A stretch of DNA of 64,000 nt from Saururus chinensis (GCA_035235625.1 CP141149.1:1645001-1709000), one strand, 5' to 3'; counted from the stretch's first letter, positions 1 to 13,371 are shown. Notes: generated by a model not told the origin, from the letters alone. Program-made: numbers and translations.

Positions 1-332
1 TAATTGTTTACTTGTTTCAAGTATTTGTGGTTGGTTCTTTTTAAAAATAGTTATGTGTTTTTAAGAGAAGATTGTTTTTCAAATTTTTGTTTTCTTGTTT
101 GTTTTATTTTTTTAGGTTTTCATGTTTGTGGGTATCATTACTGCAAACCCTCACGAGACACAACTCGTCCATCTAGGGACACATAGGGGTTTAAAGGCTT
201 GTTGCATACGCTAAATGCAATCGTGATTCCCTACGAAAGTGGCTTTTATTTATCTTTATTTTTTTTAGATCAGTTGTTTTTTTTTGTTTTTGTTTTGCTC
301 GAGGACTAGCAAAATATAGGTTTGGGGGTATT
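1..332 (+). mobile_element. 3' internal end of a Tat/Athila-like Ty3/gypsy element
   Basis: The stretch ends in a purine-rich run (GGTTTGGGGGT, about 319-329) directly before a sequence beginning TGATAAGTATG. A polypurine tract followed by this LTR start is the usual arrangement in plant Tat/Athila elements. The block with a CTCGAGGACTAGC-like phrase near 299-311 is also typical of the non-coding 3' internal region of that group. Only the tail is in the window. Family assignment rests on remembered sequence style, not on a protein domain. Confidence 0.5.
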
Positions 333-1753
333 TGATAAGTATGAATTTATATACCTTTTTAACTTATTTGCTAGTATAGATTAGGTTAATTTAGAGTTAA
401 TTATGGTTTATTTAGATTAAGATAGATATTAATATTTTAGTTTAATTATTAATAATTTTGTTGTTATTAGTAGTTTAGATGTGTATTTAAACAAAGTTGA
501 AATTTTAATTATATTCTACATGTCCAAAATATGGTATTTTATGTTTTGTAGATAAAATGCGCTTATCGAAGTACTTGGACGATGTTTGAAATAATTAAAA
601 ATAATATTCACATGCTTTAAAGTGATTTGGACAACTTTTCGGAGTTATAAACAAGTTAGAAATTAATATGGACACAAATAAAAGCTTAATGAACAGAATA
701 TGAACTGTCCAGGAAAACTGTCCAGATTGCAGAAACACTGTAGCCGATTGATCGGGCATGCAGGGCGATCGATCGGGATAACGTGGATTCAGACAAAAAT
801 ACTGTTCAAGCGATCGATCGGGCATGCAGGGCGATCGATCGGCATAAGTGCAGTTTCTTAGTTTGACCCAAATTTCAATTCTTTTCATATTGGACTTCTT
901 CCTACATAACTTATGCTTATAAAAAAGACATATTTGTCTTAAAATTGGAGGATTCCGGTAGATTTTAGAAAGAGAAAAAGGAAGAAGAAGATGGAAGAGA
1001 ATTCAAAGCTTTCAATGGAGATTCAAGTGATTTCTTCTACCATGGAAGGCTAGACTTTTCTTTTACTTAGGAGTTGATGAAGCTATAGATAAGTTTCAGT
1101 TTTTTTTCTTTTTAATTTAGATCTCAGTTGTGAATGATGACAATTGTATGATATGGATTTCCTTTTTAATGGAAGAGCTTTTAATGTTTATTCAAATATA
1201 TGTTGATTTATTGTCTTGTAGATGATAGATTGATGTAGTTTTGATATTTGCATCGATTCTAATTTCTGTGATTTAGATGAGATGGTCATACAATAGTTTT
1301 GATGTTCAGATAATTAATGACTTGGATAAGTTATACTAAGATTAGACGGGTCATGCCTATAGCTAGTTTAGTGTAAATGATTTGTGCTATTGTCGAAGAT
1401 AGTTCATGCCATGGAAGTTAATTAATGATTCTTTTTGAAGTAATTCTAGCTTGTAGCTGAGAATACTTGTTCATATTCACACTAGATTTAGATTAAAAGT
1501 TAAGGAATTGTTATGGTTTTATAGTGGATTCAATTTCCTAAGTAAATTTCATCGAAATAATCTCTTGTTTTTAAACTAGTTAATTTCTTTCCTTTACTTA
1601 ATTAAAGTTTAAGTTATTTTTAGTTTTTTAATCAGCAAATTTCTCTTTAGATTTAGTAATAATTCATCCGTCCCCGAGGTTCGACAACCCTTAAATACTT
1701 ATCCTAGTACAATTACCTTGTACACTTGCAAAGGGTTTAATTATAAATGATCA
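333..1753 (+). repeat. LTR, Tat/Athila-like
   Basis: The LTR starts with TG at 333, right after the polypurine tract. Near 1,670-1,690 it carries the phrase TCCCCGAGGTTCGACAACCC, which is characteristic of the 3' part of Tat/Athila LTRs. It probably ends near ...GATCA at about 1,753. The expected Asp-type primer site is not seen after it, so the right edge is approximate and the element seems truncated or recombined there. It contains the paired CGATCG motif listed separately. Confidence 0.45.
740..850. repeat. Duplicated CGATCG palindromic motif
   Basis: Two copies of a short unit occur at about 743-778 and 809-843: a GATCGATCGGGCATGC half followed by AGGGCGATCGATCGG. The two halves are imperfect inverted repeats of each other around a GCATGCAGGG centre, so each copy can fold. 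Related units occur at 7,925-7,990 and 62,994-63,092 inside other LTR-like sequences. Confidence 0.7.
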
Positions 1754-2126
1754 AGTACCTCAGAGGAGGAGTAGCAGAGTTGCTGGTTCCTAGAGCAGAG
1801 ACTCATTGCTTCAAAGTAGGATTGGCTTTATTTTATTAGATTGTAATAAGGTACGAGAGTTGTCATTTCATACTTTTTTTGTTATTCTTAGTTAGATATT
1901 GGATTTTACACATAGATGAGACTTGGTTCTTTATTTATTGAATTTGATCAACTATTATTGTTAATTATGTCTTATATATTATTATTATGTTGGAAAACAC
2001 AGATTGGGGTTTATTTTAGTCGTTGGTTTGCATGATTTGACTTGAGTAAAAGAAAAAAAAACTTACTTGAATTTTTCTGTAGTATTTACTTCGACAAGGT
2101 TATTTAGAAAACACCAGCCATGATAG
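1754..2126. other. Unassigned AT-rich spacer
   Basis: AT-rich DNA between the Tat-like LTR and the primer-binding site of the next element. It may hold the remains of that element's own LTR, but no clear LTR start was found. No gene is visible. Confidence 0.4.
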
Positions 2127-5100
2127 TTGCTATCGGAGCCCAGGTTAATTCTATCTGCAAGTCAATGAATAATGAGAGTGATAACTAGAGCATGAAATGG
2201 AATGTTTATGGGTAGAAAATTTACTTTAGATTTTGTATTATCTTGTTGGTTGAGATGATACCAAATCGACTATATTATAGTAACGAGAGAGCTGCTCCTT
2301 AGCAGAATGTGCTAGAGAACCCTTCTATGTTGGCTTCTACTATTGCAAATGTTACCATGACTAGAAGACATGATGGAGGATCTGGTGCATCTTCATCAGG
2401 TATCGCTGCACAAGTTCAAGATCTTAGAGACGAGGATTATGTTTTAAGAGATGACTAGAACAATTCAATCCCATATAGAGCTTATCCAAGCACATGCAGC
2501 ACATACACAAGATTTACAGGAACAAGCAATGCAGGCAAGAGAGGTTCAGGTGTAGGGTCAACAACATGCTAAGGTGGAGAGGCATGAAGCATGTGATGTT
2601 GCATTTGGTGGAGCGTTTCAAGAAGCTAACACCCTCTTTTAAAGAAGAAGATGACCCTAAAGAGTCAGGAAAATAGGTGGAAGCTATGGAGAAGACATTT
2701 GTGGCTATGGCCTTGAACCCTAAATGAAAGGTAAATGTGGCCTCTTTCATCTTTAATGGGGAGGCACACTTCTGGCTAAAGATGGTCAAAGATACTCACT
2801 TCCAAGCTAGAATTAATATATCATGGGATGAGTTCATTGATATCTTTTATTAGAAATATTTTCCCCCAAATGTTAGAAAAAGGAAGGAAGAAGAGTTCTT
2901 AGACTTAGAACAAGGAGAGACGTAGTTGTCCAATATGTGAATAAGTTTAAGCAGCTTTTGAGATTTGCACGACAAACTATGCAGACAAACAAACAGAAGA
3001 GGGACCACTTTGTTGGGGATCACTTTGTTGGGGGTCTAAAGGAGGGATCGAGGTCTAAGGTACTGTCTTCCAGGTTGACATCATTTGTTGATGTAGTGGT
3101 TCAGGCCTCAATTCATGAGGAATACTTGAGGTCTAAAAGCCGGAGGAGAGTGGCAGAGACCAAGAAGAATGGGAACAAGGTGGACTTAAAAAGGCCCAAA
3201 AATGATAATCAGAATTGGAAGCCATTTAAGCAGCAAAGGGTATTGGCCAAGGTGCTAGCCAAAGCTCTAGTCAGGGTTCCAGACACCAATAGAAGAAGAA
3301 ATTTGATAAGTGTGGTACTTGTGGAAGATATCACCTTGGGCAATCTTGTGTAGATGAAACTAGGACTTGTTTTGTATGCAACAAGCATTGACATATTGCA
3401 AAAGATTGTCGTGACAAACAAGTGAAGATCAAGGTTGAAGATTCCTAAAATAAAGAGAAGGCCAGTGTTTTCTCACTTTCATTTGAAGATGTAAAGAAGA
3501 ATGATGTCGTTGAAGGTACACTTTCTATCTTTGATCAGTTTGCTAAGATTCTTTTAAATCCGGGTGCAACTCACTCTTTTATATCCACTGTGTTTGCTTT
3601 GAGCCTAAAGTAAGTTAAGTTTGTTTTTTACAACATGAATTACTTTGTTCATACCCCCATTGGAAATTTAGTTTATGCATTGGATTACCTCCTAGGTGTA
3701 CCTATTTGCTTGGGTAAGCGCAAATTACCAGATGACCTAGTTATCCTTGATATGTTAGATTTTGATGTAATCCTAGGGATTGACTAGTTGTCTAAATTTA
3801 ATGTCATGGTTGATTGTAATTAGAAAAAGGTTACCTTTAAAATTCATGGGGAGATTGAAATTGTATTTCGAGGGAGAGAAAACTCTTGTATCATTTCAGC
3901 ATTGAAGGCCAACAACTCTTGACAAAGGGCTGTGTAGCCTACCTTGCTAGCATAGTCACACTAGAGTCTACCAGACCTAGCATGGAGGACATAGAGTTTG
4001 TATCTGAGTTTCCAAGGGAGGTTGATTTTACCGTCGACCTCATTCTAGGCACATTCCAAATTTCTAAAGCACATAAATGGGTGGCTGCAGCTGAATTAAA
4101 GGAGTTGAAGGAGTAGCTTCAAGATCTGCTATACATGGGTTTTATTTGTCCCAGTGTCTCTCCTTGGGGGCACTTGTCTTGTTTGTGAAGGAGAATGATG
4201 GTTCACTTCATCTGTGCATAGACTATTGAATGTTGAATCAAGATACCATAAAGAATAAATATCTACTTCCTCAAATTGATAATCTTTTTGACCAACTTTA
4301 GTCAACAAAAGTCTTCTCTCATATTGATTTGAGATCCAGTTATCATCAATTGAGGATCCTAGAAGAGGATATACTTAAAACTGCTTTTAGAACCAGGTAT
4401 GGCCATTATGAAATTTTAGTTATGCCTTTTGGACTGAATAATGCCCCTACAGGCTTCATGGATCTTATAAACAAGATATATAAACTGTTAGACAGATTTG
4501 TAATAGTACTTGTAGATGACATATTAATTTATTCAGCCACAATTGAAGAAGATATAGAGCATCAACTTCTTGGGGGCATGTCATATCCAAGGATAGGGTA
4601 GCTGTCGATCCTGCAAAAGTAGAAGTTATGATGAGTTGGGAAAGATTGGGAAAGACTCTTAGTGAAAGTCATAGTTTTCTTGGTTTAGCGGGTTATTACA
4701 GGAGATTTAATGAAGGATTTTCCACCTTGGCCTTACGTATGACCAAGCTAACTAGGAAGGGTGTTAGATTTTCCTAGGACAAAGCATGTGAAAATAGTTT
4801 TAGGGAATTGAAGAGAAGGTTGACTAGTGCCCCTATCCTTACCTTACATTTTGGAGTTGGGTTTGTGATTTATAGCGATGCCTCTAACAAAGGGTTGGGT
4901 TGCGTATTAATGTAATGAAGCAAGGTCATAACATATACATCCAAGTAGTTAAAGGTTCATGAGCAAAACTATTCCACACAATTTAGAATTAGTTATTGTG
5001 GTTTTTGCTTGAAGATGTGGTGGCATTACCTTTATGTAGAAACCTTTGAGGTTTACACTAATCACAAGAGCTTAAAATATGTATTTTCACAAAAAGATTT

Positions 5101-5240
5101 AAATATGAGACAGAAAAGATGACTTGAGTACTTGAAAGATTATGATTTTATAATTCTATATTACCCTTAAAAATCTAATTTGGTAGCAGATGTTCTAAGT
5201 AAAAAATTTAAAATCATGACAACATAAATGATGATTAAAA
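2127..5240 (+). mobile_element. Decayed Ty3/gypsy chromovirus (Tekay/Del-like), PBS to RNase H
   Basis: A sequence resembling the initiator-Met tRNA primer site (TATCGGAGCC, 2,130-2,139) starts the internal region. Parts follow in the normal gypsy order: gag (about 2,280-3,450, with a zinc-knuckle region near 3,310-3,415), protease with a GATHSF active-site neighbourhood (near 3,560), reverse transcriptase (about 4,130-4,720, with the [10 protein letters not shown]-like and VDDILIYS blocks), and RNase H (about 4,850-5,215). No integrase is seen. The element is broken in many places, well over ten by eye, and looks old. Tekay/Del affinity is inferred from the PBS and protease style. Confidence 0.75.
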
Positions 5241-6099
5241 ATAAAATTAATAGAGAGTATGACTAGTCTTTATATTAAAGTTCCTTACAAAGGTCTTTAT
5301 ATAGAAGTTTCTTTTGAAGGGAAAAAGCCAAGAATCCCGTTTGTAAGTGCCCAGGCTCATCTAAGTTATAAGTGCCTAAATCGTAATAGTCATCTGATTA
5401 ACATCCAATCGTTGAGGCGCTTAACCATGGTTAATGAGCCCCTTGCATATTGCTTAAGCCCTCAGCTCCTTATCTTGGGACAACCTCCCTACCAACCCTG
5501 CAAGGGATCCCCTCCTAGTTGCCAATCCCCCACCTCCTGGAGCCTCTATTACACTGTCCACCACAAACCTCTTGTCCAGTGGGTTCCCCATTGTCCGCTG
5601 CTTAGAACCAGACACCTCTACGGCTGGTTCATGGGCTTCCCAATCTTCGATCACCTCATGGTGCCACAGCTACCCCTTCCAGCCAGCCCGTGACAATCAA
5701 CACCATCAAATCTGGCAAATCACCGATTCTCTTGTGCTCTCAGTTGTCGGCCACTCTGGAGCTACCCCTTGCCTTCTTGCATTATATTGGCCACTGGCTC
5801 TTCCCCAAGCTAGTTTACTGGCTTCCAAATTTTGACCACCTCCCGAGCTGGCACTACCCCCTCTTGCCACCCGCAATGGATGAGCACCTTCATCTTTGGA
5901 CCTCTCAATGTCATGCCCTGGTACCTGCCCTACCCGACCCAAACCCAGTCCAAGGGCAGGTAGAGGCACATGGGGGCAACAAGATTGTTAGTTTAAATAT
6001 GTTGTCTTAATCTCTCTTGCTAGTGAAAAACATACACGGAGTCGTGCAGTTTTGATCCTTTGTGTAAGAGAAATAAAGAAAATAAAAGAGGAAAACATC
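5241..6099. other. Unassigned GC-richer block
   Basis: From about 5,440 to 5,990 base composition shifts to a pyrimidine- and GC-rich sequence quite unlike the AT-rich surroundings. Reading frames are open on both strands, but none encodes a domain I recognise. The style is like the non-coding parts of the LTR elements in this window. A weakly similar block lies at about 59,370-59,690 (shared short phrases such as TTGTCGGCCA). I treat it as repeat-derived rather than as a gene. Confidence 0.35.
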
Positions 6100-8236
6100 T
6101 TTGAAATAAATCCTCAACTCAACCCATTTAGCACCTGAGCTGACATGTGGCTTGAATCAGAAGGTCTGAAAAAGATCTTGAATCATAAGAAATACATGAG
6201 TTTGGACTATAATCATCCATACATAGTGTTCTAGTATCATAAAAAAGTAAATCATAATGCATATTAAGGTCCAAAGGCATCCACATGTATCCCATGCATA
6301 ACCCAACCGTCCCTCATACAGAGGATTTTGATTAACTGCATGTTGCACCATGCAGCCCCAAAACAAAACATAGAAAGAAGGGTGAGAAAAACATAGTAAG
6401 GTTTGAAATACGGTAACGTTACTAAGAAAAAAACCATAGCACATCAACATGGTAATTCAAATCCATATTTCACATATTATCCCCATTTCTAACTATTTCC
6501 CTTACCATACCCCTACTTACCCATAAGTAATTATCATGCATACAAGTATCTTATACATACTATTCATGGCATGAATAATCACATTATGACATAATATCTA
6601 TCTTGCATAATAAGTGATTCTCACCCAATCACATTATACAAAAACATCACATATAACTTGCATGAGAAGTGTCTCTAACACATATTTCAGATCAGTCATA
6701 AATATCATATAAACCTACATGAAAAGTGTCTCTAACACACATTTCAGATCATGCATAAACATCATATAAACCTACATGAAAAGTATCTCTAACACACATT
6801 TCAGATCATTCATATCTATCACATACCAACCTGTATATAAAGTGTCTCTAACACACATCATAACAATGCAAGTCAATAAAACCAACCCTACTTAATCAGC
6901 TGAAGTATAAGCAATCCCTGCACACTCCAAACAATCCCCAATAGGAAAGTCTAAAGGAATTTCACAGTTTGGGTAAATTCCCTAACAGGGAAAACTACCC
7001 CTTAGTAAGCCAGTGCACTTGGCTACACTAGCCAGGATTCTCAAAGTTTAGATGATCTCAACAGTTTATCTTCTTATAGCATTGCCACTCTTTTTAACCA
7101 GGGGAGGAGAACCCATCCTCAAAGGACATAAAACCCCGTCCTCTCGAACATAAAACCAACTTGATAAGCCTCTGATTGATTAACCTGGTAAACAATATCA
7201 CATAATTGTATCCAATCGATTAGAAGCCGCTAATCTTGATAAAGTCTCATTTAAGAAATCCGCTTCATGATGCATGCAACATGATACATACATGAGAAAT
7301 CTTTACATGAATTCTAATTCATGGAACATGCTCCCATCGGCCTCACATGCATCATATTTAATCATAAATATCAACAATTACTATGATTACGCCCTGTGTA
7401 CTAGGTAGGAACATCTAAACATATGTACATGCTTTATAGATAATTCATTAATATTCAAAACACATGCTCTTTAACATCTAATGATGGCTCCTTTCTGAAA
7501 TCATGAGTGAAAACTATCGAAAAACATCAATCAAATTAAGTGCAACCTCGTGCTAGACCTATATAAGCATATGTACACCATACTTGAAGCTAGACAGGAC
7601 ACAATCATTCACCCATAATTTACTCACATTATATAAAGATATACAAGTCAATTCTCATCCTACAATCTTGGTGGAATCATACTTAAAACATACGAAATCA
7701 TTCAATTATGGATTCAAGATAAGCAATCCTTACATGTTTAACCAACAACATGCAATTTCACTTAATACTTAAATATTCTTTATAATTTTCAACATCAATT
7801 TGATGCCCTTCTAGTAGCTCATCCTAGCATAAAATTACTCAGCATGAACATAGAAAATAATATTTAAGAGTAAAAACTTAAAAATGGAGAAAATAGTAAA
7901 AATCAATAATCTGCTATGTTGGAGTTCGAATGCCCTGCAAGGTCGTTTGAACATGCTATTTGATCGGCCCTTTGGCCAGTCGATTGCCATAACTCGAATC
8001 TCGGGCTCGTCTTCCCCACTTTGAAATCAAAACCGAAACTCCGCATACACTTTATAATCAAATATCACTCCCAAACTTTGATGATAATCAAACCCTAGCT
8101 TAGAAAACATCAAATCTAGACATTTCTAAACAAAAACACAAAGAAATCTCATCAAAGATTAAACTTTTCAAAATTTGCTATTAAAGCTCATAACCATGGA
8201 AACCCACTTCAAACTCTATCAAAACTCAATCGTGCA
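6100..8236 (-). mobile_element. LTR-like fragment, inverted relative of 61,898-64,000
   Basis: Reverse-complementing about 7,100-7,360 gives a run of phrases that also occur in order at 63,660-63,930: GGGAGCATGTT, then CATGTA(A/G)A, ATGTATCA, GCATCATG, a GGTTAATCAATCAG-type phrase and GTTGGTTT. The CGATCG-type motif also recurs (7,925-7,990). The block is therefore a diverged minus-strand copy of the plus-strand LTR at the right edge of the window. It stops where the 317-bp repeat begins. No coding domain is present. Confidence 0.6.
6660..6870. repeat. Tandem repeat, about 57 bp, 4 copies
   Basis: The phrase GTGTCTCTAACACA recurs with starts of the surrounding unit at about 6,661, 6,718 and 6,775, and a fourth, more diverged unit near 6,835. 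Each of the first three units carries TTTCAGATCA. It lies inside the LTR-like fragment and is a minisatellite of that element. Confidence 0.8.
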
Positions 8237-8707
8237 TGCTTGGGTGCTTTATTCTAAAACTAGTTGAGTAAATGAAATCACATAAGTAAAGGAAGGACAA
8301 TCAACTTGTGGTATCACTTTCTCCATTTGATTCGTAATTACGAATGTAACAAATAGTTCAGAGGATATTTAGTTATTTTAAAGAAATACATACTCATTTA
8401 CTATGTTTGTAAGAATTAATCAAATACACTAAGCGATGAACCAATCACACCATTTTTTGTCTAGTTATATCCTTTTAATCAACTAAAACAGAAGTTTGTT
8501 AAGAATGTGCACAAATTGTTATATCATTAAAAGTTTAAATAGACCTCCAAATCATTTGTTATGTTAGCTATTACGAATTAAATGGAGAAAGTGATGCCAC
8601 AATTTGAACGTTCTTTCTTAACTTATGTGATTTCATTTTCTTAACTAGTTTTAAAATAAAACACCTAAGCTCGTCACGAATGTATATTTAGTTGTTTAAA
8701 AGAAATA
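8237..8707. repeat. 317-bp family repeat array, left part
   Basis: This holds about 110 bp in reverse orientation (8,237-8,345: GTGCTTTATTC, AACTAGTT, then GATTCGTAATTACGAATG), then units in forward orientation (GTCTAGTTATATCC near 8,457; ATTACGAATTAAATGGAG near 8,571). The orientation switch makes a local palindrome. The array is interrupted at 8,708 by a solo LTR and continues at 13,372. Confidence 0.75.
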
Positions 8708-9349
8708 TGTTAGGCCCGAGGTTTTTTCTTACATTTTAATTAACAATTTTTTTAAATATTTTATTTTGAAATACAGATGTAAATCAAAAGAACTAACAAA
8801 ATTCAAAACGCATGAAAATAATTTCTGTAAATTAATTCATCATACGACAAAACTAATATTCTCTAGCATGACCTGAAACGAAAACATAAAAGTAAAACCT
8901 TCCATGGCCATGGGCTTTCAAAACAAATATCTCCGAGGCATCTCTGAGTACAAGTTCTTTCATAGTTTGAAAAATGAATCGTATATACATACCCAAGTCC
9001 AGTACATAATACATTTCTCTCATCTTAAATAATACATAAGATCATGGCACAAAAATTCACACAACATTACTACAAGTCTATTGTACTTAAAGTCGAGGAA
9101 GAACGGTCCGCCAGGGGGAAAAGAGTCAACTCCAAAAAGCTATCGATCTACCTGCAAAAGCCTCCTAACGAAGGGGCTAAAAAAGTAGGGTGAGTATTTT
9201 CATACTCAATAGGAAAATAACCAGTAGGGGAAATAAATCAATGAACTTCATAAGTTCATACATAGATACATTCATGCAACTACACATGAAGCAACAAAAT
9301 ATGAAACATATATATGGTCTCATACACAAATCATCGTAGTAGCTGAACT

Positions 9350-9625
9350 TGCACTTACTCTTATGTCATACTCTTACACTTACACTCCGAATCAGAGTCT
9401 TACCAACTTACTCATACAATGATATACATACACTTACAACATACACATACTCGTATGACCTTATTCATACGAACTTAATTGTACAACCTTACTCGTACAA
9501 TCTTACTCTTACGCATAAACGTACTCTTACGTCTTCCTTAGAAGCTTCACTTACACTAGATCTTACACATACAACTTACTCAAAATCGAATACATATAAC
9601 TTACTCTTACTATTGTACACATACT
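9350..9625. repeat. Irregular CTTACTC/ATAC low-complexity array in the solo LTR
   Basis: CTTACTCATAC-like words of about 12-14 bp recur irregularly through this stretch. A long open frame crosses it only because the repeats lack stops. It is part of the LTR. Confidence 0.6.
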
Positions 9626-9829
9626 ACCGACAACTGAAGCTCATTAAATTAATAAGCTCTAGCGTCAGAAAGGAAGGGAATGCCACTGGGGCATCACTTT
9701 AACCTTCAGGGAGCAACTAGACGCCATGGACTTTTCCGAAGGCAAGGCACACCTATGCTCATGGGGCACAAGATCAAATAGGTAAGAGCAGATCCATGAT
9801 ACTACTTACTTGAGCACACAAATGTCCAC

Positions 9830-10020
9830 TCGATGGGGCCATATAGTGCCAACAAGGGCCATACAGTGCCAACTAAGGGTAGAAAAATATACGGTGCCAC
9901 TCTTGGCAGGAATCTTATAGTGTCACTCTTGGGCAGAACATATAGTACCATTTGTAGGCACAAAACTTACAGTGCTATCTACAGAGTATCAAACATCTAG
10001 GCCGAAATACAGTACCAAGA
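9830..10020. repeat. Minisatellite with AGTGCCA core in the solo LTR
   Basis: Roughly seven diverged units of about 25-30 bp share a core like ATATAGTGCCA followed by a TTGGCAG- or AAGGG-type spacer. Such arrays are common in Tekay/Del LTRs. Confidence 0.6.
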
Positions 10021-13000
10021 CTAATCCTATAGGATAACACCATGGCTAGACCAGGAAGAACGCTCAGTCGATGACTTATCGACTCGCACAAAAATGGAAC
10101 TTAATTTGTCGAAACCCTCAGTCTCAAACTCACAACATAATCAAATTAGGGTGACTTACCATTCAAGTTCATATTAGGTAATTATGCATGTACAATTATA
10201 TTCGGAACTACTTTCGTCTTACATTCTTTAGCTAATAAAGCTAGATCTGTGCTCGTTCTGAAGCTCTAAACCAACAAAAATAACATTCTTTACTTAGCTC
10301 ATCCCCCACCCTTACACTTACCATCTTTCAAATCTCAACATAGTCTTACTTGTCGAACTCGAATTCCATACTCACACTCTTGCCATCAAATACTTATGGC
10401 CCTACATCTTACACCATCCGTCTTAAAATCAAATTGTCTTACTTGAACTCCTCAAATGAAAACTTTTAGATCTAAGTCCCGTCATTAAACTATTACTAAT
10501 CCCTTACTCATTATTCTTTCCTTACAATTTATATTATATACATTATACATGTATAATTATGTATCTCTTACTGACTCACAATCCCCCAAAGGCGCTCTAA
10601 AACTTAAGTCTTCAAAATTCTTGGATTCCTCTAAGTCTCTTGCTTGTTGCTTCAATGTACCCTCTGACTCAATCAACACTGATCCTCCAATCTCATAAAG
10701 TCCAACCTTTGCTCGTCATTCATAAGTCTTCCCTCGCTTTGCATACAATTGTAGTTTCCACATCATAATCCTTGAAATACCCCTTTGGCAAACTTACAAT
10801 CAAACACATGTACTCATGCCCATTGACCACACACACCACCAGCCCACAATGAAGATCTAACACACGCTCTGATCACATACATATAATTCCTAACAACTTA
10901 TTACCGTATCCTTAGTCTTCACTAACATATGCACAATTCACATACATAAAACATGCTCATTTAATCAGCATTTATCATGCAAAATATTAAATTATAAACT
11001 CCTGGCATGCTACTACACAATCAAAGCATGCTATAATGAAATTACGAGGTCAAGGTCCCCTACCTCGTAATCCACATGAGTTTGATGGTGAGCAAACGAT
11101 GGTGGCAGTGTTGATAGCGGAATAGGCAGCCAAAAACATCGCACTGAGAGAGTCATTGTCCCGAAAATTTTTAGAGATGTTGGAATTAATCTCGATAAGG
11201 TTAGATTAATTTCACTCAAAGCATAAGATTGGGCGCATTAAGATGGCTGGACACAAGGTCGTGCCACTAGGGATGGCAAGAGCGACTACAGAATAAGAGG
11301 TGACTAATTGAAGGACAGACAATGTTTTAAAACACTTGTTGGCCACAAAAATAAAAATAGACTGCGGACTACATCCAACGGCAACAATTCCGCATTGTCG
11401 AAGCCTCACAATATAGCAGAGGGCTTGGTTGCATACTATGGACATCGGAGAGACAGAGGAGGGCTTTAGCGGCCATATTGCCTAGTGGTGGAGTCGTTCC
11501 ATAAAAAACATGTTGAGGCACTAAGGCCTGGCGTAGGTGGCTGAGAAAGGCGGCGACATTTCTGCTACCACAACCAAATCATCGTATGAACAGTCATGCA
11601 TCAAGAACGGCTTATGGTGGAGGATATGAGCACGACATTGGTCAAGCCTTCAATGACTGAGTCTAATGGTTGACAATTTTACTTCCCCTTGGAAGAATCG
11701 GAATTCGGGAACTCTTTCAAATAGATTTTGGATCATGCATAACAAATGTGGGGGTGCATAGGTGGAATATAGCTAGAAGTGCTAGCCCTTGCTGTCATTG
11801 GGCCGGGACAGAGCCCACGTCAATTGAACATGAGGCCCAAGTTCGCGCGCTGGACATGTTGGCTTGGGTTGGAGTGGAGCCCATTAGCGACAGTAAGAGA
11901 TGTACCCCAAAGTTTAGGGGCGTTTGGTATGTTCTAAAGAAGTGCAGAGGAGACCGGGAGAGGTGGCCCCTTGCCGTTACTGGGTCAAGCCGACATCCTC
12001 AACTATCTGCGGCTAAACAGTTGATCAGAGAATTGAAGAGACCCAATTTACTTGGGGTGATAGTGTGCCGAGTTGGGGCGGTAGACACGTATCGCAGGGC
12101 CACGAACGACTAAACATGGCCAAGGGCTAGACCTGGGAGAAGACGGGACCCGATAGTCGCCGAATTGCGGCAAGTCAAATGGACGTCGGTGTGATGTCAT
12201 CCGACGTCCGACAACAGAGAATGGACATCGCAAGAGAAAAGGGAAAATCTTTCTCTGGCACGGTTCAGCCGGTTGAGCAAAACAGGATCGATTGGGGTAA
12301 GGGAGGCCAGACCTTGGTGTCTTGTCGGCGACAGCTCAAGGTGGCATACCGAAGGTGGATCGGTGGTTTGTGGACGATAGCAGAAACACAAGGCAGATGA
12401 CCACGGTGGAATTTCTGTCTAGATCAAAATTGGCAGAGGGAAGGGGTCAGAGAAAAATGGCAATTCAGGCTGGGGGTGGCCGAAGGCGGCAGTATTTCCA
12501 TCGCCATGCCAATGTAGGTCCATAGACTGGACACTAGTGGTTGGTCACCAGCGGCCGCAACACACAGAGACAAAACAAAACAAGGGAAAAATGCTCTGTT
12601 AGAATTGGAAAATGGCGGAAGGAGGGGTGACGGGCCGGGGAGGCGGCAGTTTGGGCTGAGGGCAGCCTTGCTGTTGCTGGTCTAACTTAGGCCAAAGGCT
12701 GGCCAGTGGTGGCTGATAGCCTACAACACCGCCGTTGGATGAAACACACAGAAACAGAATAAAAAGGAGAAGAATGGTTTTTACCTCACGCCAGCAATGG
12801 AGGGGCAGGGAGGCTGGGATGACGGTGGCCGGTAGTCGCTCTAGCCAGGGCAAAACAGTGGCGGCGTTTTGGAAGCCATATAATCGTCGGCGGTGAATCG
12901 GGCGAAGATTTTAAAAAAGGGGGTCACAGGGTCAAAACGGAAAAGGGGAGGAAGAGGCAGCGATGGCCAGCGGGGCCAGGCTAGGGAGGAGGCTGCGGCA

Positions 13001-13371
13001 TCGTCACACGCTTCACAGAAGGAAGGGGAGTAGTCCCCTTCCACTATTCCTTCCACGGTCAAGCGTTCCACGCCGGATCCGCTTTTTTTAATTTTTTTGT
13101 CTCTTTGTTTTTCCTTCTCCTTCTTTCTTCCTGTTTTTGTTCTCCCGTGTCTCGTCCTATTTTCTCTCCAAAAAATTTGTGTGGTGCATTGAGGCCTATG
13201 ACCTGCAACTAAACACCACTCCCAACACTTACAATCATAAATATTACAAATACGGATACACCGAAGCATCAAATTTCTTCATAACAAATATGAGCAGAAC
13301 ACTGCAAAACATTGCAGAAAATAAAAAAAATATGCAAAAAATTACAAAAAAATCGGGGATGTTACAAACTA

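Larger units (their letters stand above)
8708..13366 (-). mobile_element. Solo LTR, Tekay/Del-like, 4,659 bp
   Basis: The plus-strand ends are TGTTAGGCCC and GGGATGTTACA; read on the minus strand the LTR begins TGTAACATCCCCGA, a start typical of Tekay/Del LTRs. Flanking 5-mers are AAATA (8,703-8,707) and AACTA (13,367-13,371), a target duplication with one mismatch. Removing LTR plus one duplicate restores the host repeat (GAAATA|TGTACTCATTT). No gag, pol, PBS or internal region is present, so it is a solo LTR, probably left by recombination between two LTRs. Open frames in its GC-rich 5' part (11,000-13,300) are not genes. A phrase at 9,180-9,220 (GGGTGAGTATTTTCATACTC) resembles the transcript-start area of such LTRs. 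Confidence 0.8.

Noticed and set aside
5259-6010. Three overlapping proline-rich open frames as a possible gene
   Set aside because: No domain, no start context, frames overlap on both strands, and similar sequence style occurs in repeat debris near 59.4 kb.
6660-6870. Regular repeats reminiscent of a CRISPR array
   Set aside because: The whole 57-bp unit repeats with no unique spacers, and the DNA is from a plant nuclear genome.
9349-9702. Threonine/leucine/tyrosine-rich open frame
   Set aside because: Translation of the CTTACTC low-complexity array within the LTR.
11670-13272. Several long overlapping open frames on both strands, which could suggest genes
   Set aside because: They lie in the GC-rich 5' part of the solo LTR, overlap each other in several frames, and encode no recognisable domain.
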